Origin: JANPPS01 sp965246835
GTDB lineage: Bacteria > Pseudomonadota > Alphaproteobacteria > Acetobacterales > Acetobacteraceae
DNA length: 64,000 bases
Assembly (NCBI GenBank): GCA_965246835.1
Contig: CBDFFQ010000001.1
Location: 1-64,000 of the forward strand
Reading direction: 5' to 3'
Each line of letters begins with the position of its first letter. Within the stretch, counting starts at the first letter, position 1. The notes beneath the pieces were generated by a model. It was given only the letters and a program-made list of their open reading frames with translations, had not been told where the DNA came from and ran no database searches. Below, piece by piece: positions 23,231 through 31,183 of this stretch. A program made the position numbers and the translations under genes.

Positions 23231-24043
23231 TCACGCCAGCACCCGCGCCGCGTCCACTTCGCCGCGCACCAAATTCCACACATGCTCGACGGTGTCGACG
23301 AACTCCGGATTGCGCAGGATGCCGGGGTCGGCGCGGGTGTTGAAGTCGGTGTGGATCAGCTGCTTGATCCGCCCCGGGCGCGCGCTCATGACGGAGATCG
23401 TGTCGGCCAGATACACCGCCTCCGCCACATCGTGCGTCACGAACACCACCGTCTTGCGGCTGGCGCGCCAGATGGTCAGCAGCTCTTCCTGCATGATGCG
23501 GCGCGTCTGGGCATCCAGCGCGCCGAATGGTTCGTCCATCAACAGGATATCGGGGTCGGTCGCTAAGGTGCGGGCGATGGCGGCGCGTTGCTGCATGCCG
23601 CCGGAGAGCTGGGCCGGGTAGCTGCGTTCGAACCCCGTGAGGTGCACCATGTCGATGAAGTGCTGCGCCCGTTGATCGGCTTCCGACCCGCGCTGACCGC
23701 GCAGGCCCAGGGCATACAGCACGTTCTGCTTCACCGTCTTCCAGGGGAACAGCGCGAAGTTCTGGAACACGATGCCGCGCTCCGGCCCCGGCGCCTCGAC
23801 CGTCCCCAGCCCGGTGCGGATGCGCCCCTCCTGCACCCGGATGAAGCCGCCGATGAGATACAGCAGCGTGGACTTGCCGCACCCGCTCGGCCCCAGCAGC
23901 GCATGAAACTGGTTGCGCGGAATGCTGAGCGAGATGTCGGACAGCGCCGTGACCCGGTTGCCGGTGCGCGGCACGTAGCTATGGGTAACCCCCTCGACCT
24001 CGATCCCCGTCTCGATCCCCGGCTCGATCCCCGTCTCACTCAA
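23231..24043 (-). CDS. NitT/TauT-type ABC transporter ATP-binding protein
   Basis: A 270-residue ATPase of the SsuB/TauB family: Walker A GPSGCGKST, Q-loop FQNFALFPWKTV, signature LSGGMQQRAAIARTLA, Walker B ILLMDEPFGALD and the switch His in FVTHDVAEAVYLAD. The N-terminus carries a short repeat (GIEPGIETGIEV) before the first beta strand, encoded by 12-base DNA repeats; a downstream start is not available in a suitable position. ATG 24043 overlaps the binding protein stop (ATGA). Energises the two permeases downstream. Confidence 0.93.
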   Translation of the reverse strand: MSETGIEPGIETGIEVEGVTHSYVPRTGNRVTALSDISLSIPRNQFHALLGPSGCGKSTLLYLIGGFIRVQEGRIRTGLGTVEAPGPERGIVFQNFALFPWKTVKQNVLYALGLRGQRGSEADQRAQHFIDMVHLTGFERSYPAQLSGGMQQRAAIARTLATDPDILLMDEPFGALDAQTRRIMQEELLTIWRASRKTVVFVTHDVAEAVYLADTISVMSARPGRIKQLIHTDFNTRADPGILRNPEFVDTVEHVWNLVRGEVDAARVLA

Positions 24044-25035
24044 GGCGCAGCCTCGATCCGCTTCCGCGCGGCGTCTACGAAACTCAGATCCACATAGCGC
24101 GGGTCGATCTGGATGCTGGCCGGGATCACGCCCAGGCTTTTGGTCACGTCGATCGCGTTCTGCAGATTGGCGATGTTGGGGCGGGCGAACGGGTCCCGGA
24201 AGTAATCGTCCTTGGTGAATAAATAGGACAGCTCGGATGGCTCCACCTTCATGAATTGCGCGATGATGGCGATGGCTTCCGTGCGGTTCGAAGGTTCGGC
24301 GAACCAGCGCATGGCACGGACGAAATCTTCGAAGAAATCATCGAGCGCCGCCCGGTTCTTCTCCAGGAACTCCTGCCGCGCGGTCAGGAACACCAACTGC
24401 GACGGGCCCCAGGCGTCCCGCGCGGTGAACAGCGGCACGTAGGCGCCGCTCGCCTTCATCGCCAGCAGCTGCGGCAGCAGCACCACCGACATATCGACCT
24501 TCTTCTCCTCCAGCAGCGCCGGCAGGCTCGGGAAGGCGGCCTCGATCGACACGTAGTCGCGGCGGTCCGTCAGGCCCGCCCGCGTCAGCATCGCCCGCAT
24601 GGCCGTGTCGGAGGCGGAGCCCACGGCGTTGGTGCCGACGCGCTTGCCCCGCAGATCCGCGACCGACCGGATGCCGCTATCGGCGCGCACCAGGAACGTC
24701 TCGCTATGATAGCCCGGGATGCCGTCCTGGATGATGTCCGCCACCACCCGCACATCGAGCCGCGCATTGACCACGCTCAACGCCAGGGTCGCCGGGGACG
24801 ACGCGACCAGATCGACCTCCCGCGCCGCCATCGCCGTGATCTGGGGCGAACTGCCGCGGAACGCGATCGGCTGCACGCGGTAGCTCGTGCCGTAATGCCG
24901 CAAAATATCGGGCCGCGCGAATAGCACCGGGATCATATGGCCCGGCATCGTCGACCACCCGATTCGGATCAGCAACGGCTCCGCCCGCACCGGGAACGCC
25001 GCGAGCATCAACATCAGGATCAGGCCAAGCCGCAT
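24040..25035 (-). CDS. NMT1/SsuA-type ABC transporter substrate-binding protein
   Basis: A 331-residue periplasmic protein with a Sec signal peptide (LGLILMLMLAAFPVRA). Body motifs: IRIGWSTMPGHMIPVLFARP, FRGSSPQITAMAAREVD, KRVGTNAVGSASDTAMRAML and a C-terminal KDDYFRDPFARPN. It is the paralogue of the protein at 15437-16429. As first gene of the binding protein-ATPase-permease-permease operon it defines the ligand, probably a small sulfonate-, nitrate- or aromatic-like organic compound, but the sequence does not tell which. The next 164 bases upstream hold no gene I can see. Confidence 0.9.
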   Translation of the reverse strand: MRLGLILMLMLAAFPVRAEPLLIRIGWSTMPGHMIPVLFARPDILRHYGTSYRVQPIAFRGSSPQITAMAAREVDLVASSPATLALSVVNARLDVRVVADIIQDGIPGYHSETFLVRADSGIRSVADLRGKRVGTNAVGSASDTAMRAMLTRAGLTDRRDYVSIEAAFPSLPALLEEKKVDMSVVLLPQLLAMKASGAYVPLFTARDAWGPSQLVFLTARQEFLEKNRAALDDFFEDFVRAMRWFAEPSNRTEAIAIIAQFMKVEPSELSYLFTKDDYFRDPFARPNIANLQNAIDVTKSLGVIPASIQIDPRYVDLSFVDAARKRIEAAP

Positions 25036-25199
25036 CGCGCAGTCCCCCCTTTTCCAAGACGCTAAGTGGCGTCATGGGGTGGGTCAATCGGCTCGACCCC
25101 GTCAAAGGCTGCCGAGCGGCGCGCGGCCTCTCGAACGACGGTGCCGGGGGGTCTCGGCCATGGATCGAGTCCGCCGGAACGGGCTGCGGGTGCGGGAGG

Positions 25200-27101
25200 T
25201 CAGGGCCGGCCGAGCATGAACTGCCCGAAGAAGCCGGCCAGTGCGTCAAAGGCGTCGAGCGGCAGCACGGTCGCCACATGCTGGTCCGGGCGGACCACGA
25301 CCATCGCGCCCGCGGTGCGATCGATGCCGCGCAGGTCGAAGATGTCGGGCCCATTCTTGAGGTCCGGCGTATAGGCCTTCTCATAGTCGAACAGGCCGAA
25401 ACGCCCCTTGCGCGGCAGCAGCATCGGCGGCAGCGCCTCGACCGGGAGGTCGCGGTGCCCCTGCTGGAAGATTCCCCGCACATCGATCACGCTGTCGATA
25501 TCGGTGCCATCTCGTGTGTACCGTCGGATCGGCGAACGCTGATTGTGCAGCAGGTGGTCCATGAGGGCAGTCATCCGATCGCGGCCCGCATCGGCGAAGG
25601 CATACAGCCGCCACGCCCCGTCGGCCCGGGCGGCATGGCCGAGTTGCACCGGTTTGGCGTCGGCCAGGCGCACGACGGGCGCCGAGTGGAACCGGGTGCC
25701 GATGATGAAGCCCCGGGCCAATGCCTGGTGCGTCGCCGGGGCGGTCAAGTAGGTCGCGGGCGGGTAGTGCGTGCCGACGCCGGCGGTGTAGCGGCCCGAC
25801 ATCACGAAATAGTCCTGCAGCTCCGCCGGATCGACGCCGCCGAGCTCCGGGTGATCCGGGTTCCTGGGCGGCGAGGCCATGATCTTCGACCACTCCTTGT
25901 CGAAGTCGATGAGGCCCTGCGCGATGGCGTGCCGCTCGATGCCGTAAGTGCGAAGCAGGTCCGCCTTCGCACGCCCGTCCAACACGGCGGCGAGCTTCCA
26001 GCCCAGGTTATAGGTGTCCTGCATCGAGACGTTCATGCCCTGGCCGGCCTTGGCGCTGTGCGTGTGGCAGGCGTCCCCCGCGATGAACACGCGCGGCAGG
26101 CGCTGCCCGGCCTCGGTCTCCGGCACGTCGTCGAACCGGTCCGTGACACGCTGGCCCACCTGATAGACGGCGAACCACACGACGTTCTGCACATCGAGCG
26201 TATAGGGGCGCAGCACGCGCTGCGCAGTCTGGATGACCTGGTCCTGGGTGATCTGCCGGAAGGATTCGCGGTCCGAGGGCTCGATCTCACCGAGGTCGAC
26301 ATAGAGCCGCACCATGTAGCCGCCCTCCCGCGGGATCAGCAGGATGTTGCCGTCATCCGCCGACTGGATCGCCGCCTTCAACCGGATATCGGGGAAGTCG
26401 GTGGTGGCGAGCATGTCCACCACGCCCCAGGCGTGGTTGGCGAACTCACCCCGCGGGACGGCGCCGATGGCTTCCCGCACGCCACTGCGCGCGCCATCGC
26501 AGCCCACGACGTATTTCGCGCGGACCTGCTTCTTCTCCGCAGTCGCAGCGTTGGCCAGCGTGACGAGGACTGGGTGGTCGCCCGAGGGCTCGACGGTCAA
26601 GGTGACGAAATCCCAGCCGTAATCGGGCGCCATCCGCGCGGCGGATTTGGCCATGTGGTCCTCGAGGTATCCCAGCAGCCGCGCCTGGTTGACGATCAGA
26701 TGCGGGAACTCGGACAAGCCGTCGGCAGTGTCCTGCACGCGCCCGGTCCGCACGATGCGGGACCGGTCCACGGGCGAGGGGCGCCAGAACACCGTCTCGT
26801 TGACCCAGTAGGCCTCTCGGACGAGTCTTTCGCTGAGACCGAAGGCGTCGAACATCTCGACCGTGCGGCAGGCGACGCCGTCGGCCTGACCGACCTTCAA
26901 CGGCCCCGCGCGGCGGTCGACGATGCGCGTGGCGATGCCGGGGAAGGCCGCCAGCTGGGCCGCCAGCAGCATGCCGGCCGGGCCGGTGCCGACGATCAGC
27001 ACGTCCATGGTGTCCGGCAGTCCCGGCGGACGCGCGGGCGCCTCCGGGGCCGCCTGGATGTCGGGGTCACCCGGGGTGTAACCGTTCAGGTAGAATTGCA
27101 T
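25200..27101 (-). CDS. mobA: 3-hydroxybenzoate 4-monooxygenase
   Basis: FAD-dependent hydroxylase converting 3-hydroxybenzoate to protocatechuate with NADPH and O2. The 633-residue length and sequence agree closely with Comamonas MobA as I remember it: start MQFYLNGYTPGDP, FAD motif VGTGPAGMLLAAQLAAFP, GQADGVACRTVEMFDAFGL, the DG motif VVGCDGARSGVREAIG, and GDACHTHSAKAGQGMN. It has the C-terminal thioredoxin-like domain of the phenol hydroxylase family (MVVVRPDQHVATVLPLD). The ATG at 27101 is chosen because the longer frame runs into a repeat element. A phenol 2-monooxygenase with another substrate is the main alternative. No ring-cleavage genes are in the window. Confidence 0.85.
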   Translation of the reverse strand: MQFYLNGYTPGDPDIQAAPEAPARPPGLPDTMDVLIVGTGPAGMLLAAQLAAFPGIATRIVDRRAGPLKVGQADGVACRTVEMFDAFGLSERLVREAYWVNETVFWRPSPVDRSRIVRTGRVQDTADGLSEFPHLIVNQARLLGYLEDHMAKSAARMAPDYGWDFVTLTVEPSGDHPVLVTLANAATAEKKQVRAKYVVGCDGARSGVREAIGAVPRGEFANHAWGVVDMLATTDFPDIRLKAAIQSADDGNILLIPREGGYMVRLYVDLGEIEPSDRESFRQITQDQVIQTAQRVLRPYTLDVQNVVWFAVYQVGQRVTDRFDDVPETEAGQRLPRVFIAGDACHTHSAKAGQGMNVSMQDTYNLGWKLAAVLDGRAKADLLRTYGIERHAIAQGLIDFDKEWSKIMASPPRNPDHPELGGVDPAELQDYFVMSGRYTAGVGTHYPPATYLTAPATHQALARGFIIGTRFHSAPVVRLADAKPVQLGHAARADGAWRLYAFADAGRDRMTALMDHLLHNQRSPIRRYTRDGTDIDSVIDVRGIFQQGHRDLPVEALPPMLLPRKGRFGLFDYEKAYTPDLKNGPDIFDLRGIDRTAGAMVVVRPDQHVATVLPLDAFDALAGFFGQFMLGRP

Positions 27102-27120
27102 CTCCGCGTCCTTCCAGCGT

Positions 27121-27226
27121 CTAGAGCCCAATCCGACCGAAGTGGGTCGGCTTGGGCTCTAGATTTTTAGGTTTGGCGAGCACTACTACCGTCCAGGCGA
27201 TGCCGCCTGGTCGGTAAGTGCTCTAG
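27121..27226. repeat. 106-bp double-hairpin dispersed element, copy 2
   Basis: Same length, borders (CTAGAGC...GCTCTAG) and orientation as copy 1 at 5854-5959, with three differences in the T-rich link between hairpins and one in the second loop. It lies 20 bases upstream of the mobA start codon, so any mobA promoter must be inside or beyond it. The following 161 bases (27227-27387) show no gene or clear signal. Confidence 0.9.
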
Positions 27227-27387
27227 GCCTGTTCGGCGGTCCTGGCGGCTTCGGTGCGCGGAGGACGATCGTCTGGGATAACTCTCGCCGCTGTCGGCCG
27301 GTGGGCTGAGGCGGGGCGTGCTGGCGGTGAATGTGGCGACGACGTCCTCAATCGGGCGCATGGCGGCCAACCGGCACCAACCCCCGT

Positions 27388-28188
27388 TCAAGCGACCCCA
27401 TCCCCCACCGCGTTCATCCCCGCATTGCGCCGGAACGTCGGCAGCCCCACGCCCGCAGCGTCGAACCCGCCATCGTTCGCCAGCGCCTGCCCCGTCACAT
27501 AGCTGGCCGCCGGCGAGCACAGGAACCCGACCAGCCCCGCCATCTCCTCCACCGTGCCATACCGCCCCAGCGGGACCGTGTCGTAATAATCCGAGCGGAT
27601 CGCGACGCTATGCACCAGCTTCGCCATCTCGGTCTCGACCGGGCCGGGGCAGATGGCGTTGACGCGCACGCCGTAGCTGCCGAACTCCACCGCGTATTGC
27701 TTGGTCAGGTGGATGATCGCCGCCTTGCTGGTGCCGTAGGCGACCCGCAGCGTGCTAGCGCGCAGGCCGGAGATGGAGGCGATGTTGACGATGGCGCCGC
27801 TCCGTTGCGCCACCATGATGGCGCCGAACGCCTGCGTGCACAAAAACGCGCCATCGAGGTTGGTGCCCAGCACGTGACGCCACTCTGCGAACGATGTCTC
27901 GAGCGCCGGCTTGAACACCGCCACCCCGGCATTGTTCACCAGCGCATCCACCCGGCCCCAGCGCGCCATCACGGCGGCGGCTGCAGCGTCCACGGCAGCC
28001 GGGTCGGACACGTCGCAGGGCAGGGCCAGCACGCGGCCGGGCATCGCCAGCGCCGTTTCCGTGGCGGCCAGGGGTGCTATGTCGATGTCCAGCAGCGCGA
28101 CATCGTGGCCATGCGCCAGGAACCACTGGCCGATCGCCAGACCGATGCCGCGGGCGCCGCCGGTCACGACGGCGACGGGTTGGGTCAT
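27388..28188 (-). CDS. short-chain dehydrogenase/reductase
   Basis: A 266-residue classical SDR: TGGARGIGLAIGQ, NAD-type acidic residue in LLDID, NNAGVAVFK, catalytic Ser in NIASISGLRAS, YGTSKAAI with Tyr and Lys, and PGPVETEM. It overlaps the cinA stop (ATGA) and ends 286 bases before mobA. It is distinct from the SDR at 8631-9395 (about the same fold, different substrate-side residues). Substrate unknown; its coupling to pgpA-cinA argues for general metabolism rather than the aromatic pathway. Confidence 0.87.
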   Translation of the reverse strand: MTQPVAVVTGGARGIGLAIGQWFLAHGHDVALLDIDIAPLAATETALAMPGRVLALPCDVSDPAAVDAAAAAVMARWGRVDALVNNAGVAVFKPALETSFAEWRHVLGTNLDGAFLCTQAFGAIMVAQRSGAIVNIASISGLRASTLRVAYGTSKAAIIHLTKQYAVEFGSYGVRVNAICPGPVETEMAKLVHSVAIRSDYYDTVPLGRYGTVEEMAGLVGFLCSPAASYVTGQALANDGGFDAAGVGLPTFRRNAGMNAVGDGVA

Positions 28189-28682
28189 GCCGGCTCTCCC
28201 GCCACGCCATCCAGCAACGCCAGCGCGAACACGACCGTCGCGGCCCGCACCGCGCTGCGATCGCCCGGGAACACATGGCGTGCCGTCCGCACCGTGCCGC
28301 CCCGCGCCGCCACGCCGAACCACACCGTGCCGACCGGTTTCGCCACCGTGCCGCCGCCGGGGCCGGCCACGCCGGTGACGGCAACGGCCGCATCGGCAGT
28401 GGAGTGCGCCAGCGCGCCGGATGCCATTGCCGCCGCCACGGGCTCGCTCACCGCGCCATGCGCCGCCAGCAGCGCGGGGTCCACGCCCAGCATACGGATC
28501 TTGGCGGCGTTGGCGTAGGTCACGAAGCCGCACTCCACCACGTCCGACGAGCCCGGAATTTCGGTCAGCGCGCCCGAGATCAGGCCGCCGGTGCAGCTTT
28601 CGGCCGTCGCCAACGTCCAGCCGCGGGTGCGGAACGTGGCGAGGGTGCGGGTGGCGGCGTCGAGGAGGTCGGGAGGGATCAT
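28185..28682 (-). CDS. CinA-family nicotinamide-nucleotide amidase (PncC-type)
   Basis: A 165-residue stand-alone CinA C-terminal domain that deamidates nicotinamide mononucleotide in NAD salvage. Motifs: TLATAESCTGGLISGALTEIPGSS and AVAVTGVAGPGGGTVAKPVGTVWFG. The start MIPPDLLDAA at 28682 overlaps the pgpA stop, and GGGAGG follows the upstream region as a plausible ribosome site. The order slt-pgpA-cinA is common in alphaproteobacteria. The N-terminal COG1058 domain of full CinA is absent. Confidence 0.92.
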   Translation of the reverse strand: MIPPDLLDAATRTLATFRTRGWTLATAESCTGGLISGALTEIPGSSDVVECGFVTYANAAKIRMLGVDPALLAAHGAVSEPVAAAMASGALAHSTADAAVAVTGVAGPGGGTVAKPVGTVWFGVAARGGTVRTARHVFPGDRSAVRAATVVFALALLDGVAGEPA

Positions 28683-29128
28683 GGCAGCCATCCATACCGG
28701 CGCAGCGCCCACACCGCCACACCCGCCCCGGCGCCGGCCAGCACGTCATCGGCCATGATGCCGAACGCGCCGCCCTGCCGGTCCGCCCAGCCGATCGGGC
28801 CGGGTTTCGCAATGTCCAGCAACCGGAACAGCACGAAGGCCACGACCAGACCGGGCCAGGACAGCACGCCGCCCAGGCCCAGCATGGCGATCCACTGGCC
28901 CGCAACCTCGTCGATCACCACCCAGCCGGGATCGGCGTCGCGGTCCGGCACCGCGCGGCCGACGGCGAACCAGCCGCCCAGCGTGGCCACCGCCGCACCT
29001 GCCGGCAGCAGCCAGACCGGCCCCAGCATCATCAGGGCGCCGACGAGCACGGCCGCGGCCGACCCCGCCGTGCCGGGCGCCCGGGGCGCGAAGCCCACGC
29101 CGCCGAAACTCGCGATCGCGCGGCTCAT
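28679..29128 (-). CDS. pgpA: phosphatidylglycerophosphatase A
   Basis: Dephosphorylates phosphatidylglycerol phosphate in the inner membrane. The 149-residue protein begins with the PgpA signature region GVGFAPRAPGTAGS, has hydrophobic helices, VVIDEVAGQWIAM with conserved acidic residues, and FRLLDIAKPGPIGWADRQ near the C-terminus. It overlaps the stop of the lytic transglycosylase (ATGA) and the cinA start. Both family motifs are intact. Confidence 0.93.
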   Translation of the reverse strand: MSRAIASFGGVGFAPRAPGTAGSAAAVLVGALMMLGPVWLLPAGAAVATLGGWFAVGRAVPDRDADPGWVVIDEVAGQWIAMLGLGGVLSWPGLVVAFVLFRLLDIAKPGPIGWADRQGGAFGIMADDVLAGAGAGVAVWALRRYGWLP

Positions 29129-31023
29129 GGCTGGCGCGCGCGATAGATCTCGATGTTCTCCATCACGCGCTGCACATAATTGCGGGTTTCGTTGAACGGG
29201 ATCGACTCGATCCAATCCACCCAATCGATGGGGCCGGCCCGCGGATCCCCCTCCGAAACGATCCACTCCGTCACCCGGCGCGGCCCGGCGTTATACCCCG
29301 CCAGCGCCATCGGCAGCGCCCCGAACTGGTCCATCAGCCCGCGCAAATACGTGGTGCCGAGCCGCATGTTATGGGCGGGATCCTCGGTCAGCAGCGGGAT
29401 GCTCGTCGCCTCGTTCACCTGCCGCGCCACCTGCGCCGCCGTCGCGGGCATCAGCTGCATGAGGCCGCGCGCGCCGGAGGGGCTGACGGCGAGGTCGTCG
29501 AAACTGCTTTCTTGCCGCATGAGGCCGAGCGCCACCGCGCCCTCCACCGTGCCCGGCGGCTGCACCGGCATCGGCCAGCCCGCCACCGGCATCATCACCC
29601 CGTCCCGCCCCGCGCGCCGGGCCAGCGCCACCGCGGTATCGGGCAATCCGAGCTCGGACGCGAGGCGCGCCACCATCATCCGCTCCGCCGTGCCCGGCGC
29701 CAAATCGTCCAGCCGCAGCAGGAAAGCGGGCGCCCGCCGCCGCTCACCCCAGGCAGTCAGCAAAACGGCCGCGCGCGACATCTCATGCCGCAGGAAGGTC
29801 TGAGCCGCCGGGGCGGACCAGGGCGGGTCCGCGAGGGCGAGGATGCGGCTGCGCAGGGCCGCGTCGTCCAGGCCCAGCGCGCGTCCCGCGAGTTGCCCGT
29901 AATAGGTGGTGGGGAATTGCACGGCGGCCTCATACGCGCGGGTGGCGGCGGCCCGGTCCCCGCGCGCCATCGCGGCCCGGCCGAGCCAATAGGCGGCGCG
30001 GGATTGGGTGATGACCGATTTCGACAGGCCGGCCAGCGCGCGGAAGCGGGCCTCCGCCACCACCGGCTGGTTCAGGCGGCGGAGCGCGATCCAGCCGCTC
30101 AGGAACAGCGAGTCCAGCGCGGCCTCGTTCGCCTGGGCTTTCGTATCCGCGACGGCAAACGCAGCGGCGGGTTCGCCCATCCGCAGCAGACGCCGGGCCA
30201 GCAGGTTGCGCTCGTCCCAGAAGGCCTGCTTGCGATCCGGGGGCGCCACGCTTTCGGCGGCCGCGCCATGGGTGCCCCAGACCTGCGCCGCCATCCGGTC
30301 CAGCCCGGCGCGGCGATACCATTTGGCGAGATCCAGCACCGTGCCAGGATCCTCGCGGGCGGGCAGCGGCAGGGCTGCCACCAGGGCCGGCGCCTCGGCC
30401 GCGTCACGCCGCAGCGCGAGCCGGGCCTCGGCAGCGGGGCGCTGCGCCGGGTCGATGCGGATGGACTGGCGCTGCGCGGGGCCCCCCACCTGGCCATTGT
30501 CGGACCAGGCCAGGCGGTCGAACCGCCGCCACTGATCGTCGGCCGTGAGCACAGAACCCCATTGCCGCACGAAGCCGATCTCGTCCCCACCCTCGAGCCC
30601 GCGAACCCAGGCGGCGCGGGCCTGGGTGGCGGCGTCCTGCGGGCGGCCGGCGCGGGCGGTGGCGTCGGCGCAGCGCAGCAGGGAGGGCGCGGCCTGCGGC
30701 GGGCTGGACTGGCAGATCGCCAGCACGGCGCGATCGTCGCCATCGAGGGCCAGCGCCTCCTGCAGACGCCGGGTCAGCAGGGCCTGGGCGGGCCAGTCCG
30801 GGCCGTCCAGCAGGAAGGCCGCGATCTCGGTCGAGCGCGCGGCGCCGGGGGTGAGCAGCCGGTAGTAGCGGACGAATTTCTGCGCCAACGGGTCCGGCAT
30901 GCGGGCGGCCAGGGCCTCCGCCTGCGGCCAATTGGTGGCCCGGATGGCGGCGAACAGGGACGCGCCGTCCTGCGCGCGGGCGGGCAGGGCGGCGAACAGC
31001 AACAGGAGGAACATGGGGCGCAT
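29125..31023 (-). CDS. slt: soluble lytic murein transglycosylase (Slt70-like)
   Basis: Periplasmic enzyme cleaving the MurNAc-GlcNAc bond to 1,6-anhydro products. The 632-residue protein has a signal peptide (MRPMFLLLLFAALPARA), a long alpha-superhelical domain (about residues 25-440) and a C-terminal family 1 catalytic domain: ALGLMRQESSFDD with the catalytic Glu, SPSGARGLMQLMPATA, and MALAGYNAGPRRV. The start at 31023 is chosen for its signal peptide; the frame upstream runs through a tandem repeat. It heads a slt-pgpA-cinA-SDR operon. Confidence 0.93.
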   Translation of the reverse strand: MRPMFLLLLFAALPARAQDGASLFAAIRATNWPQAEALAARMPDPLAQKFVRYYRLLTPGAARSTEIAAFLLDGPDWPAQALLTRRLQEALALDGDDRAVLAICQSSPPQAAPSLLRCADATARAGRPQDAATQARAAWVRGLEGGDEIGFVRQWGSVLTADDQWRRFDRLAWSDNGQVGGPAQRQSIRIDPAQRPAAEARLALRRDAAEAPALVAALPLPAREDPGTVLDLAKWYRRAGLDRMAAQVWGTHGAAAESVAPPDRKQAFWDERNLLARRLLRMGEPAAAFAVADTKAQANEAALDSLFLSGWIALRRLNQPVVAEARFRALAGLSKSVITQSRAAYWLGRAAMARGDRAAATRAYEAAVQFPTTYYGQLAGRALGLDDAALRSRILALADPPWSAPAAQTFLRHEMSRAAVLLTAWGERRRAPAFLLRLDDLAPGTAERMMVARLASELGLPDTAVALARRAGRDGVMMPVAGWPMPVQPPGTVEGAVALGLMRQESSFDDLAVSPSGARGLMQLMPATAAQVARQVNEATSIPLLTEDPAHNMRLGTTYLRGLMDQFGALPMALAGYNAGPRRVTEWIVSEGDPRAGPIDWVDWIESIPFNETRNYVQRVMENIEIYRARQP

Positions 31024-31041
31024 GGCCGACCCTACCGCACG

Positions 31042-31145
31042 GCGGCCTTGCGGCGCACCCCCGGGATGCGGCCTTGCGGCGCGCACCTGGGGTGCGGCCT
31101 TGCGGCGCGCCGCCGGGGTGCGGCCTTGCGGCGCGCACCTGGACT
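31042..31145. repeat. four tandem 26-bp repeats between slt and dapA
   Basis: Four consecutive 26-base units, each starting GCGGCCTTGCGGCGC, at 31042-31067, 31068-31093, 31094-31119 and 31120-31145. Units 2 and 4 are nearly the same (GCACCTGG...), units 1 and 3 diverge after base 15. They fill the divergent promoter region of slt and dapA. No spacers, so not a CRISPR. Confidence 0.92.
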
Positions 31146-31183
31146 CCCTAGTTTCGCGATCCCGTTTGTGGCCGAGGCGCGTG

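Noticed and set aside
31042..31145. Tandem repeats as a possible CRISPR
   Set aside because: Units are directly adjacent with no spacers and no cas genes are near.
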